Below are positions 8,262 through 14,864 of a DNA stretch of 40,239 bases, one piece after another. How positions within the stretch are numbered: the first letter of the stretch is position 1; each line of letters opens with the position of its first letter. The DNA comes from Anaerolineaceae bacterium. GTDB lineage: Bacteria > Chloroflexota > Anaerolineae > Anaerolineales > Villigracilaceae. Made by a program: the position numbers and the translations under genes. The stretch covers positions 1 through 40,239 of the forward strand of contig VFKN01000017.1 of the NCBI GenBank assembly GCA_009885525.1. The letters are read 5' to 3'. The notes under the pieces are model-generated. The model did not search any database. It was not told the origin of the DNA and worked only from the letters and a program-made list of their open reading frames with translations.

Positions 8262-8849
8262 CTACAAAGTTGAAAAAATCCCGACCACAATCGGAATATC
8301 CATCGCGGCATGGAACAGAATGGAACCCCAGATGCTGTTCGACTTTTGCATAAGCCAGCACCATGCCAGCGAAACCGGCAGGGTTTGAAACGCGAGAAAG
8401 ATGATCGTGTCTGTTGAGTAACTGGTGAACGCATGTGCCAGCACAAACGGAATGGTTGTAACAATGTTCGTGGCGAACTTTCCTAAAAAGGTTCCATCTT
8501 TCCGATGAACAAACCGCGAAAAAGTAATTCTTCATTGGATGCGTTCGCCAGCATAAAGATCAACACCCACGGCGCCCACGGCAGAATGCGTGCCCAAGTT
8601 AAATTTTCACCTTTGAAAAACATTTCTGTGACGGGGATAACGGTGACGGTCATCACGATAAAAGCAGTTAATCCCACGATCAGGCCTAAGCATGGCGATA
8701 ACAGCCACAATCACAATAGATATGGCAATGTAGATTTGTGAAATATTCAATTGATCTTCAAATGAGTAGATCAATATTTTGTCCCCAATTTTAAAGCGAC
8801 AACATAACATGGACTTATTAAATCCAATTAATTCAACGATCCGCCACAT
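8262..8849 (-). pseudogene. CPBP-family intramembrane metalloprotease, broken by two frameshifts
   Basis: Three overlapping minus-strand frames together spell one CPBP (Abi/CAAX-like) membrane protease of about 195 residues. The N-terminus (ATG at 8849 with AGGAGG upstream) runs to AISIVIVAVIAML. After a shift near 8686-8690 the next frame continues GLIVGLTAFIVMTVTVIPVTEMFF and holds the catalytic motif ASNEELLFRGLF (EExxxR). It hits a TAG after KMEPF. Adding one T to the five-T run at 8485-8489 restores LGKFATNIVTTIPFVLAHAF and the C-terminal motif SIWGSILFHAAMD with its His. The key residues E, E, R and H are therefore all still encoded. This means either a recently decayed gene or indel errors in the assembly; the homopolymer position makes error possible. 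Confidence 0.75.
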
Positions 8850-8924
8850 GGACGCCTCCTGTGCCTACTTTTATTATAGTGAATCGTAAATGCTTTTACA
8901 ATTGTTTTTTTTATTTCCCCAAAA

Positions 8925-8965
8925 AAAGAATTGGCAGATACTTCTGAAGTATCTGCCAATTCTTT
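8925..8965. terminator. Bidirectional terminator after arsM
   Basis: A perfect 20-bp inverted repeat around a single central base (8945), with A7 on one side and T4 on the other. On the minus strand, the arsM direction, it is followed by a run of seven T, a classical intrinsic terminator. It separates arsM from the CPBP remnant downstream. Confidence 0.85.
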
Positions 8966-8997
8966 TCATATTAATGCCCCGATATTTTTTATGATGT

Positions 8998-9795
8998 TTA
9001 CTTTTTGTGCGCCGAAATTTTCGCGCTGAACACGGTCTTGTAAAGTCCTTCCTGCGAATATTGTTTCAGGTCAATCGAATCACCGAGATCACGCGCGACT
9101 GAGTCGATCATCTCTTTGTCGAAATAGGTGGGGGTGATCATAATATCGGTCAAGCCTGCGGATTCCATCATCGCCTGATAGTCTTTGACATCTAATGCGC
9201 CCGCGATGCAGCCCGCCCACGCGCTGAGACTTTTCTTCATTTCATCGGGCAGCTCGCCATCGGTAACAATATCCGAGACAGCCAATCGCGCGCCGGGTTT
9301 CAATACGCGGACGATCTCCGCGAAGACTTGATTTTTATCGGGTGCGAGGTTAATAACGCAGTTCGAGATGACCACGTCAACGCTGTCGCTTTCAACGGGC
9401 AGATTTTCGAGATAGCCCTGTCTGAATTCGACATTTTCCGCGTTGACCCGCTGCGCGTTTTCGCGCGCGCGTTCGATCATCTCGGGGGTCATATCCACGC
9501 CGATGACGTGACCTGTCGCGCCGACTTTTTGCGAAGCAAGCAGGCAGTCAAGCCCTGCGCCTGAACCAAGATCAAGCACGGTTTGACCGGGCGTAAGTGA
9601 AGCGAGGGTAATTGGGTCGCCGCAGCCGTAACTGGTGTTGGCAACATCGGTGGGAACGGTGGTCAGCAAATCTACGGGGTAAAGGGTGCTGCTTGTATCA
9701 CAGCAATTATCGCTGCCGCAGCAGGAAGCGGAACTCTTAATTCGATCTGCATAATGTTCGCGGACAACGTCGTGGATGGGGGTGTTTGTAGTCAT
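8998..9795 (-). CDS. arsM: Arsenite S-adenosylmethyltransferase ArsM
   Basis: This 265-residue enzyme uses SAM to methylate arsenite stepwise, in the cytoplasm. The SAM-binding loop is DLGSGAGLD (75-83). The cysteines expected to bind As(III) are present: C58 in SYGCGDP, C146 in ISNCVINLAPDK and C196 in WAGCIAGAL, each in typical ArsM context. The N-terminus adds C25, C26, C31 and C32 (CCGSDNCC), a thiol cluster that can supply the fourth conserved Cys and echoes the small peptide encoded upstream. The frame opens 38 codons further upstream within a dispersed repeat, but the ATG at 9795 has a perfect AGGAG, so that is the start. An ArsR-type operator lies about 120 bp upstream and a strong terminator follows the gene. 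Confidence 0.92.
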   Translation of the reverse strand: MTTNTPIHDVVREHYADRIKSSASCCGSDNCCDTSSTLYPVDLLTTVPTDVANTSYGCGDPITLASLTPGQTVLDLGSGAGLDCLLASQKVGATGHVIGVDMTPEMIERARENAQRVNAENVEFRQGYLENLPVESDSVDVVISNCVINLAPDKNQVFAEIVRVLKPGARLAVSDIVTDGELPDEMKKSLSAWAGCIAGALDVKDYQAMMESAGLTDIMITPTYFDKEMIDSVARDLGDSIDLKQYSQEGLYKTVFSAKISAHKK

Positions 9796-9819
9796 GGTAT
9801 TTCTCCTTTTGTTTTTTTC

Positions 9820-9907
9820 GTCATTGCGAGGAGGGTGCTCTTCCCGACGAAGCAATCTCCTGTGTGCAGCGGGGATTGCTTCGGGCAAAGTGCGCCCTCG
9901 CAATGAC
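9820..9907. repeat. Dispersed hairpin repeat in the arsM leader
   Basis: An 88-bp element bounded by perfect inverted 11-bp ends, GTCATTGCGAG (9820-9830) and CTCGCAATGAC (9897-9907), with an inner inverted pair GAAGCAATC/GATTGCTTC. It sits between the predicted arsM operator and the arsM ribosome site, so the arsM mRNA leader would fold into a long hairpin. Relatives lie at 8156-8226 and 18637-18740. Confidence 0.75.
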
Positions 9908-9914
9908 ATATAAT

Positions 9915-9930
9915 ATAGATGATTGTCTAT
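9915..9930. promoter_or_regulatory. Predicted ArsR operator upstream of arsM
   Basis: ATAGA-N6-TCTAT, identical in half-sites and spacing to sites upstream of the small peptide gene and arsR. The minus-strand TATATT/TATTAT at its edge could be a -10 box; no clear -35 is seen. Confidence 0.7.
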
Positions 9931-9964
9931 GTATTTGATTAAAAAAATTTGTTCAGTAATTTCT

Positions 9965-9991
9965 CTCTGCCCGTCGAATTGACGAACAGAG
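9965..9991 (-). terminator. Hairpin after the cysteine-rich peptide gene
   Basis: An 11-bp stem (two G-U pairs in the transcript) with a 5-nt loop starts 12 bp past the peptide stop codon. The T7 run (9941-9947) lies 17 nt beyond the stem, so termination may be incomplete. Together with the next operator, it suggests the peptide is its own transcription unit. Confidence 0.5.
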
Positions 9992-10002
9992 TTTCGTTCA
10001 AA

Positions 10003-10086
10003 TTAGCAGCAATCACAACCGCAGTTGCCGCCTTCGCAACATTCGCCTTCACAGCATTCGTTGTTTACGACTAATAATTCATTCAT
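10003..10086 (-). CDS. 27-residue cysteine-rich acidic peptide of the arsenic locus
   Basis: A short gene between arsR and arsM. It has an ATG at 10086, a TAA at 10003-10005 and an AGGAG 9 nt upstream of the ATG. The peptide starts MNELLVVNNE, then has eight Cys (11, 12, 16, 17, 22, 24, 26, 27) in 17 residues, including three CC pairs and a C-x-C-x-C-C tail. It has six acidic and no basic residues. The composition is that of a mini-metallothionein; eight thiols could hold two trivalent arsenic atoms or a small metal cluster. Its own ATAGA-N6-TCTAT operator lies just upstream and hairpins flank the unit, so it is probably induced by arsenite with arsM and arsR. I know of no named family. A role in sequestering arsenite or handing it to ArsM is inference. 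Confidence 0.75.
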   Translation of the reverse strand: MNELLVVNNECCEGECCEGGNCGCDCC

Positions 10087-10105
10087 GTTCGTGTACTCCT
10101 TTCAT

Positions 10106-10121
10106 ATAGAAGATGATCTAT
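10106..10121. promoter_or_regulatory. Predicted ArsR operator and promoter of the cysteine-rich peptide gene
   Basis: ATAGA-N6-TCTAT, 20 bp upstream of the peptide ATG. On the minus strand a TTGGCA (10133-10128) and a TCTATA (10110-10105) are 17 bp apart, with the operator between and over the -10. This would place the mRNA start very near the AGGAG, so the -10 assignment is uncertain. Confidence 0.65.
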
Positions 10122-10131
10122 GTATCTTGCC

Positions 10132-10171
10132 AAAAAAAAGCGAAACAATTGTCTCGGCCGAAGACAATGTT
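10132..10171 (-). terminator. Intrinsic terminator after arsR
   Basis: A ten-pair stem with one bulged A (10144-10171) is followed on the minus strand by TCGC and then eight T (10139-10132). It lies 5 bp after the arsR stop and should end the arsR transcript before the peptide gene. Confidence 0.75.
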
Positions 10172-10175
10172 CCGA

Positions 10176-10487
10176 TCAGGCCTTGATGGTTTTCAACAGG
10201 TTTTCGGTCGCAAGGGACTCCGGCGCGAACTTGATCATTAACTGTCCGCAGCAGATGGCGATGTTTTCCTGATTGAGCGAGTAGAAAGTCTGTTTGCCTT
10301 CCTCGCGCACAGTCACCAGATCCGCTTCGCGCAGAATGGCGAGGTGGTGTGAAACCGTAGGCTGGGAGACATCTAATTTCTCAACAATTTCGTTGACCGA
10401 AAGAGACTCGCAGCAGCACAGGTTCATGATCTTCTGGCGGGTTTCGTCAGAAATGGCTTTGGCAAAGAGGACAGGGTTAAATTTCAT
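10176..10487 (-). CDS. arsR: ArsR/SmtB-family metalloregulator
   Basis: This 103-residue winged-helix repressor shows the family pattern: ISDETRQKIMNLCC, then SVNEIVEKLDVSQPTVSHHLAILREADLVTVREEGKQTFYSL. The triple Cys C24-C25-C26 sits at the place of the As(III)-binding ELCVCDL motif of classical ArsR, and a further pair, C79-C80, lies near the C-terminus. It should bind DNA as a dimer and release it when arsenite or antimonite binds. Its own promoter overlaps an ATAGA-N6-TCTAT repeat, so autoregulation is likely, and the same repeat precedes the peptide gene and arsM. No ArsB, Acr3 or ArsC gene is in the window, so the local strategy is methylation, probably with thiol chelation, rather than efflux. 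Confidence 0.92.
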   Translation of the reverse strand: MKFNPVLFAKAISDETRQKIMNLCCCESLSVNEIVEKLDVSQPTVSHHLAILREADLVTVREEGKQTFYSLNQENIAICCGQLMIKFAPESLATENLLKTIKA

Positions 10488-10508
10488 ATCGATGACTTTC
10501 TATATGTT

Positions 10509-10536
10509 ATTATATAGATAAACGTCTATTTGTCAA
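10509..10536 (-). promoter_or_regulatory. arsR promoter with embedded ArsR operator
   Basis: On the minus strand a consensus TTGACA (10536-10531) and a perfect TATAAT (10514-10509) are 16 bp apart. The operator ATAGA-N6-TCTAT (10514-10529) fills the spacer, the classic position for repression by blocking polymerase. The stretch 10537-10724, upstream of the divergent potA, shows only weak promoter-like sequence. Confidence 0.85.
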
Positions 10537-10724
10537 GGGTTGAATTGTTATTTAAAAGATAGCATATAATTTTTTCTTCATGACCCGGACAGTGGCTGCG
10601 CTGCAGATTTCTGTGTAAGAGTAATGTCATTGTTATAAATCTCCCGAATCTCGTAAAATCTAATATGTTACAATGGTATTAAGACATAAGTCATCCTAAA
10701 ATTTTATAGAGAATTGCAATACAT

Positions 10725-11825
10725 ATGAAACAATCTGCTCTTGATATAGATGTTGAGTTTCGTAATGTAGTAAAAACTTTTGGCACGATAACAGCGGTGG
10801 ATAAGGTAAATTTCCAGATACCCAAAGGTTCTTTTTATTCCTTCCTAGGTCCATCTGGATGCGGAAAGACTTCTTCGTTGCGCCTGATCGGCGGTTTCGA
10901 GCAACCTGACAGCGGCGAGATTTTAATCGCAGGCGAATCGGTGGCGTATATCCCGCCGTATCAGCGCCATGTGAATATGGTATTTCAACATTACGCACTC
11001 TTCCCTCACATGGATGTTGCCAGCAATGTCGGCTATGGACTCCGTCAGCAGCGACCGCGGATTTCACCTGATGAAATTTCCAAACAAGTTAAAGATGCAC
11101 TCGCGCTTGTCCGCTTATCGGGTTACGAAAAGCGGCGCAGCTGGGAACTTTCCGGCGGGCAGCAGCAGCGTGTTGCCCTGGCGCGGGCTTTGGTCAACAA
11201 GCCGACCGTGCTTTTATTGGATGAACCCCTGGCTGCGTTGGATCGCAAATTACGGAAAGACATGCAAGTGGAGTTGAAGACACTGCAAAGGGAAGTGGGA
11301 ATTACCTTTGTGTTCGTCACTCACGATCAGGAAGAAGCGCTTTCGATGAGCGACCGCATTGCAGTTATGCGTGACGGAAAAATTGTGCAGGAAGGTTCCC
11401 CGACCGATTTATATCGCCAACCCCTTGATCGGTATGTTGCGGGATTTATCGGGCAGTCAAATTTCATTTCAGGTGAAGTTGTCGAAGCGGGCGACCAGGT
11501 AAAAATTAAGACACAGCGCGCTGTTATTTTGCAGGCGCCGAAATCTAAAGTGGCGAAGACTCTTGCGGTGGGCGATAAAGCGGTGGTAGCGATCCGCCCT
11601 GAGAGAATTAATCTTAGAAATCAGAATGAAGCGGGGAGCGATGGTTTCGCGGGCAAGGTAGCGCAAATCACATTTTTGGGAGACCAAACCGAATATCATG
11701 TTGAAACTGAACAAGTAGGGCGTTTGCTTGTGCGGATGAATAGTGGATATGCTGGCTATGCTTCGGGTGATCCGGTAATCGTGTATTGGAACCAGGATGC
11801 AGGGCTGGCTTTATTGGATGATTGA
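10725..11825 (+). CDS. potA: Spermidine/putrescine ABC transporter ATPase PotA
   Basis: This 366-residue ABC ATPase energises polyamine import on the cytoplasmic face. It has a Walker A at GPSGCGKTS (42-50), Q-loop region VFQHYALFPHMDV, signature LSGGQQQRVALARAL, Walker B LLLDEPLAALD and switch His in VFVTHDQEEAL. About 120 C-terminal residues form the TOBE regulatory domain with IRPERINL, typical of PotA/CysA/MalK-type proteins. It is the first gene of a five-gene operon, divergent from arsR. The ribosome site is weak (AGAGAA). Assignment to polyamines rather than another compatible solute rests mainly on the neighbouring PotD- and PotB/C-like genes. Confidence 0.9.
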   Translation: MKQSALDIDVEFRNVVKTFGTITAVDKVNFQIPKGSFYSFLGPSGCGKTSSLRLIGGFEQPDSGEILIAGESVAYIPPYQRHVNMVFQHYALFPHMDVASNVGYGLRQQRPRISPDEISKQVKDALALVRLSGYEKRRSWELSGGQQQRVALARALVNKPTVLLLDEPLAALDRKLRKDMQVELKTLQREVGITFVFVTHDQEEALSMSDRIAVMRDGKIVQEGSPTDLYRQPLDRYVAGFIGQSNFISGEVVEAGDQVKIKTQRAVILQAPKSKVAKTLAVGDKAVVAIRPERINLRNQNEAGSDGFAGKVAQITFLGDQTEYHVETEQVGRLLVRMNSGYAGYASGDPVIVYWNQDAGLALLDD

Positions 11826-11854
11826 CCAACCCATTTTATATAGGAGAAGAAAAC

Positions 11855-13000
11855 ATGGATCGTAATGAGTTTATGAAGCATTACCGTCAGTTGGATAAAG
11901 GCAGTCTTTCCCGCCGCGATTTTCTACGGATCACCGGTATTGGTTTTGCCGCTGCCGTGCTTGCCGCGTGCGCGCCGTCGTTAACAGACTCGTCCAGTGC
12001 GCCCGCTTCAGGTAATTTGGGTGATCGTCTGGAGTTGACCACCTGGCCCAATTACCACAACATGAAGAACTTCGAAGCCTTCACTAAAAAGACAGGCGTT
12101 AACATCAACATGACCGTGTTCGGCTCAAATGAAGAAATGCTTGCCAAGTTACAAGCGGGTGGCACTGGTTGGGATGTATTCGTTCCCACCAATTACACGA
12201 TTTCCACCTATGTCAAACTCGGTTTGATCGAAGCGCTGGATCTCTCACGCCTGCCCAGTTTTGATCAGGCATCGTTTGAGGCGCGCTTCCTCGATGCTTC
12301 CAAAGTAAAAGGCGATTCAAATCTTTATGCCATTCCCAAGAACTGGGGCACTACCGGTTATATGGTGCGGACCTCCAAAGTCTCTGAAAAGATGTCCTCA
12401 TGGAAGGATTTCTTTGATATGACCATGGGTAAATATTCGGGCAAGACCACCATCCACGATTATCAACTTACTTCCATCGGCAACGCTTTGAAATATTTCG
12501 GCTATTCGTTCAATTCGATTGACACCGCTGAATTGGCAAAAGCCGAAAAATTACTGATCGATGTGAAACCGCATCTCTTTGCCATCACCAGCGATTACCA
12601 GCCTCCCATTCGCAACGGCGACGCGTATATCGCCATGGCATGGACAGGCGATGTCCTGCAAGTGAAACGCGATCTTCCCGACACTGAATATGTTCTTGGT
12701 TCGGAAGGCGGTGAAATTTGGGAAGATAACTGGGCATTGGTAAAGGATGCGCCTCATAAGGATGCCGCTTATGCTTTCTTGAATTACATGCTCGATCCCA
12801 AAGTCGCTGCAGAAGAAACCAATGGACATGGCTATCCACAAGTAGATGCTCGCGCAACCGCGTTGCTCTCGGATGCGATGAAAAACGACTCGATCATGTA
12901 CCCTGCGCAGAAATTACTCACGCCCCTGGAATTTGGCGCCGCAGTGTGTTTGACCGATCCCAACCGCGCCGAACTTTGGGCGCGTGTTAAGAGCGCATAA
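11855..13000 (+). CDS. potD: Polyamine-binding lipoprotein PotD-like, Tat-exported
   Basis: The substrate-binding protein of the transporter, 381 residues. The N-terminus has a twin-arginine motif (SRRDFLRITG) followed by a hydrophobic stretch and a lipobox (VLAAC), so it is probably exported folded through Tat and lipid-anchored outside. The mature part matches PotD/PotF: LELTTWPNYHNMKNFEAFTKKTGVNINMTVFGSNEEMLAKL, GWDVFVPTNYTI, IPKNWGTTGY, and AMAWTGDVLQVKRD. The frame opens at a TTG at 11822, but the ATG at 11855 has AGGAGA in position and starts the signal peptide correctly. A 29-bp gap separates it from potA. Spermidine or putrescine is the likely ligand. Confidence 0.88.
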   Translation: MDRNEFMKHYRQLDKGSLSRRDFLRITGIGFAAAVLAACAPSLTDSSSAPASGNLGDRLELTTWPNYHNMKNFEAFTKKTGVNINMTVFGSNEEMLAKLQAGGTGWDVFVPTNYTISTYVKLGLIEALDLSRLPSFDQASFEARFLDASKVKGDSNLYAIPKNWGTTGYMVRTSKVSEKMSSWKDFFDMTMGKYSGKTTIHDYQLTSIGNALKYFGYSFNSIDTAELAKAEKLLIDVKPHLFAITSDYQPPIRNGDAYIAMAWTGDVLQVKRDLPDTEYVLGSEGGEIWEDNWALVKDAPHKDAAYAFLNYMLDPKVAAEETNGHGYPQVDARATALLSDAMKNDSIMYPAQKLLTPLEFGAAVCLTDPNRAELWARVKSA

Positions 13001-13015
13001 TTTTTTTTGACCATA

Positions 13016-13053
13016 GATCGCGGACGATAGACCATTTATTATCGTCCGCGATC
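13016..13053. other. Intra-operon hairpin between potD and the SMP-30 gene
   Basis: GATCGCGGACGATA (13016-13029) pairs perfectly with 13040-13053 around a 10-nt loop. No T-run follows on the plus strand. Its place just after the binding-protein gene fits a 3' stabiliser that raises potD mRNA above the downstream genes. Confidence 0.6.
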
Positions 13054-13073
13054 AAAAACTTAAAACACAGCCC

Positions 13074-13979
13074 ATGAATGTCCCCACCCTTGAAACCCTT
13101 ATTTCCCAGAATGACCGTTGTGGAGAATGTCCCATTTGGGATTCTTCATCTCAACGTTTGTTTTGGAACGATATGAACGCCTCCCTTGTTTTTTCTTACG
13201 ATGGAAAAAATGGAAAAGTTGAAACGCTCAATACCGGCGGGCTTAATGCAGCAGGTATGGCCTTCAACCAAAGCGGTGAGTTGGTCTTTGCAGGTTCAAG
13301 CGGTTTGCATTTATGGCGCGCATCGGGTGAACACCGCACGTTGCTCACACAGCATGGCGACGAAATATTAAACTTCAACGATATTCTCGCCGACCCTCAA
13401 GGCAGGTTGTACGCAGGGACATGGTATTGGGGCGCGCAGGAATATGAAAAATTGGGGAAGTTATACTTGATCGAAGCCGACGGTTCGATCTCAATTCAAG
13501 ACGAAGGCATCGAACTTTCCAACGGACTGGGTCTCAGCCCCGATGAAAAGACTTTATATTATTCAGATTCGACCGCCAGAAAAATCTTTGCTTATGATGT
13601 AAATTCCGCAACGGGCGCTTTATCCAGGCGCCGCGTGTTTGTGGATGTCCCACTAACAGAAGGCATGCCCGATGGCTTGACCGTGGATGCGCAGGGATTT
13701 ATCTGGAGCGCGCAATGGTATGGCTCGCAAATCGTGCGTTATGATCCGGACGGTAAAGTGGAGCGGCGCATTCAAATCCCGGCTGCGCAAGTTACTTGTA
13801 TGGCATTCGGCGGCGCAGACTGGAACGAGTTGTATATCACAACTGCCAGCGAAGACTGGCCGACGCGTTTCGCTCCGCCCAATTATGATTCTTCCAAAGT
13901 TAATCCTGGCGGCGATCTATACCGCTTGAAACTCGATATTCAAGGCAAGCCTGAATATAAGACAAAATTCATATGGTAA
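13074..13979 (+). CDS. SMP-30/gluconolactonase-family lactonase in the polyamine operon
   Basis: This 301-residue protein of the SMP-30/gluconolactonase/LRE family is a six-bladed propeller with a single divalent metal. The four metal ligands known from human SMP30 (E18, N103, N154, D204) are all matched: E18 in CGECPIW, N102 in NFNDILAD, N150 in ELSNGLGLSPDE and D200 in EGMPDGLTVD. It therefore should be an active lactonase or phosphotriesterase-like hydrolase. No signal peptide is present. It lies inside the transporter operon, overlapping potB by 7 bp, yet no sugar or aldonate gene is nearby, so its substrate is open. The ribosome site is poor, which would keep expression lower than potD. 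Confidence 0.88.
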   Translation: MNVPTLETLISQNDRCGECPIWDSSSQRLFWNDMNASLVFSYDGKNGKVETLNTGGLNAAGMAFNQSGELVFAGSSGLHLWRASGEHRTLLTQHGDEILNFNDILADPQGRLYAGTWYWGAQEYEKLGKLYLIEADGSISIQDEGIELSNGLGLSPDEKTLYYSDSTARKIFAYDVNSATGALSRRRVFVDVPLTEGMPDGLTVDAQGFIWSAQWYGSQIVRYDPDGKVERRIQIPAAQVTCMAFGGADWNELYITTASEDWPTRFAPPNYDSSKVNPGGDLYRLKLDIQGKPEYKTKFIW

Positions 13980-14863
13980 ATAATACGACCCACAGAAAAA
14001 AATCTATAAGAACATGGCTGCCGACTGCGCTGCTGCTTGCGCCCGCCAGTTTATGGTATTTATTTTTGTTAATAGCGCCATTGGTGATCGTGGCTGTTTT
14101 TAGTTTTGGCGCGCGCGCACCCGAAGGCGGTTATGCGCCCGCCTTTACGCTTGAACAATATCTCAAACTTCCCACACGCAGCACACCATTCGTCAACACA
14201 TTATGGCTGGCATCGCTTGGCACAGTTTCGTGCATCCTGATCGCATATCCGCTGGCTTATTATCTCGCAACGCGCGCCAGCGCAAAAGCGAAGTCAATTC
14301 TTGTTGCGCTTATCATTGTCCCTTTTTGGACTTCTTTCCTGATCCGCACCTACGCCTGGGTGACAATTCTCAGCAGCCGCGGCATCCCCGCTATTTTGGC
14401 AAGCCTCGGAATCGTCCACGATTTGGTGCTGCTGAACACGCCTTTTGCCATCACCCTCGGAATCGTTTACAACTACCTGCCGTTGATGACCTTTCCTTTA
14501 TATGTCAGCCTCGAACGTTTGGATAAACGCCTGCTTGAAGCATCCAAAGACCTGGGCGCAAATCGCCTGGCGACTTTTTTTCAGATCACGCTGCCGCTCA
14601 GCGCATCGGGTTTGATCACAGGCTCGATGCTGGTATTCATTCTTTTGATGGGCGAATATCTCATCCCGGCCTTACTTGGCGGCGGGAAAATATTCTTTGT
14701 CGGCAACGCGCTCGTGGACTTGTTCCTTCAGTCGCGTAATTGGCCCTTTGGCTCGGCAGTGGCCATGGCGTTGAATTTCATCATGATCATTATTATTTCT
14801 GTTTATCTTTGGCTTACATCCCGACTCGGCGGCGAGAGCAGGGAAGAAGTTTCATTGTTTTAA
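13973..14863 (+). CDS. potB: Polyamine ABC transporter permease PotB-like
   Basis: This 296-residue inner-membrane permease has about six hydrophobic helices. The EAA loop that docks the ATPase is EASKDLGANRLATFFQITLPLSASGL, as expected for PotB/PotH. The opening helix (LLLAPASLWYLFLLIAPLVIVAVFSF) and PLAYYLATRA are also family-typical. It overlaps the end of the lactonase gene by 7 bp and is 1 bp from potC, so the three are translated from one message. It pairs with PotC to form the channel. Confidence 0.9.
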   Translation: MVNNTTHRKKSIRTWLPTALLLAPASLWYLFLLIAPLVIVAVFSFGARAPEGGYAPAFTLEQYLKLPTRSTPFVNTLWLASLGTVSCILIAYPLAYYLATRASAKAKSILVALIIVPFWTSFLIRTYAWVTILSSRGIPAILASLGIVHDLVLLNTPFAITLGIVYNYLPLMTFPLYVSLERLDKRLLEASKDLGANRLATFFQITLPLSASGLITGSMLVFILLMGEYLIPALLGGGKIFFVGNALVDLFLQSRNWPFGSAVAMALNFIMIIIISVYLWLTSRLGGESREEVSLF

Positions 14864-14864
14864 T

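Noticed and set aside
8063..8388. Two plus-strand open frames over the repeat
   Set aside because: They cover the dispersed repeat and the antisense of the CPBP remnant; composition and lack of ribosome site argue against coding.
9796..9909. 38-residue N-terminal extension of ArsM
   Set aside because: It is translated repeat sequence with no homology-like pattern, and the ATG at 9795 has the ideal ribosome site.
10003..10086. RiPP precursor peptide
   Set aside because: No radical-SAM, lanthipeptide, cyclodehydratase or peptidase/transporter gene is adjacent, and the operators tie it to arsenic control.
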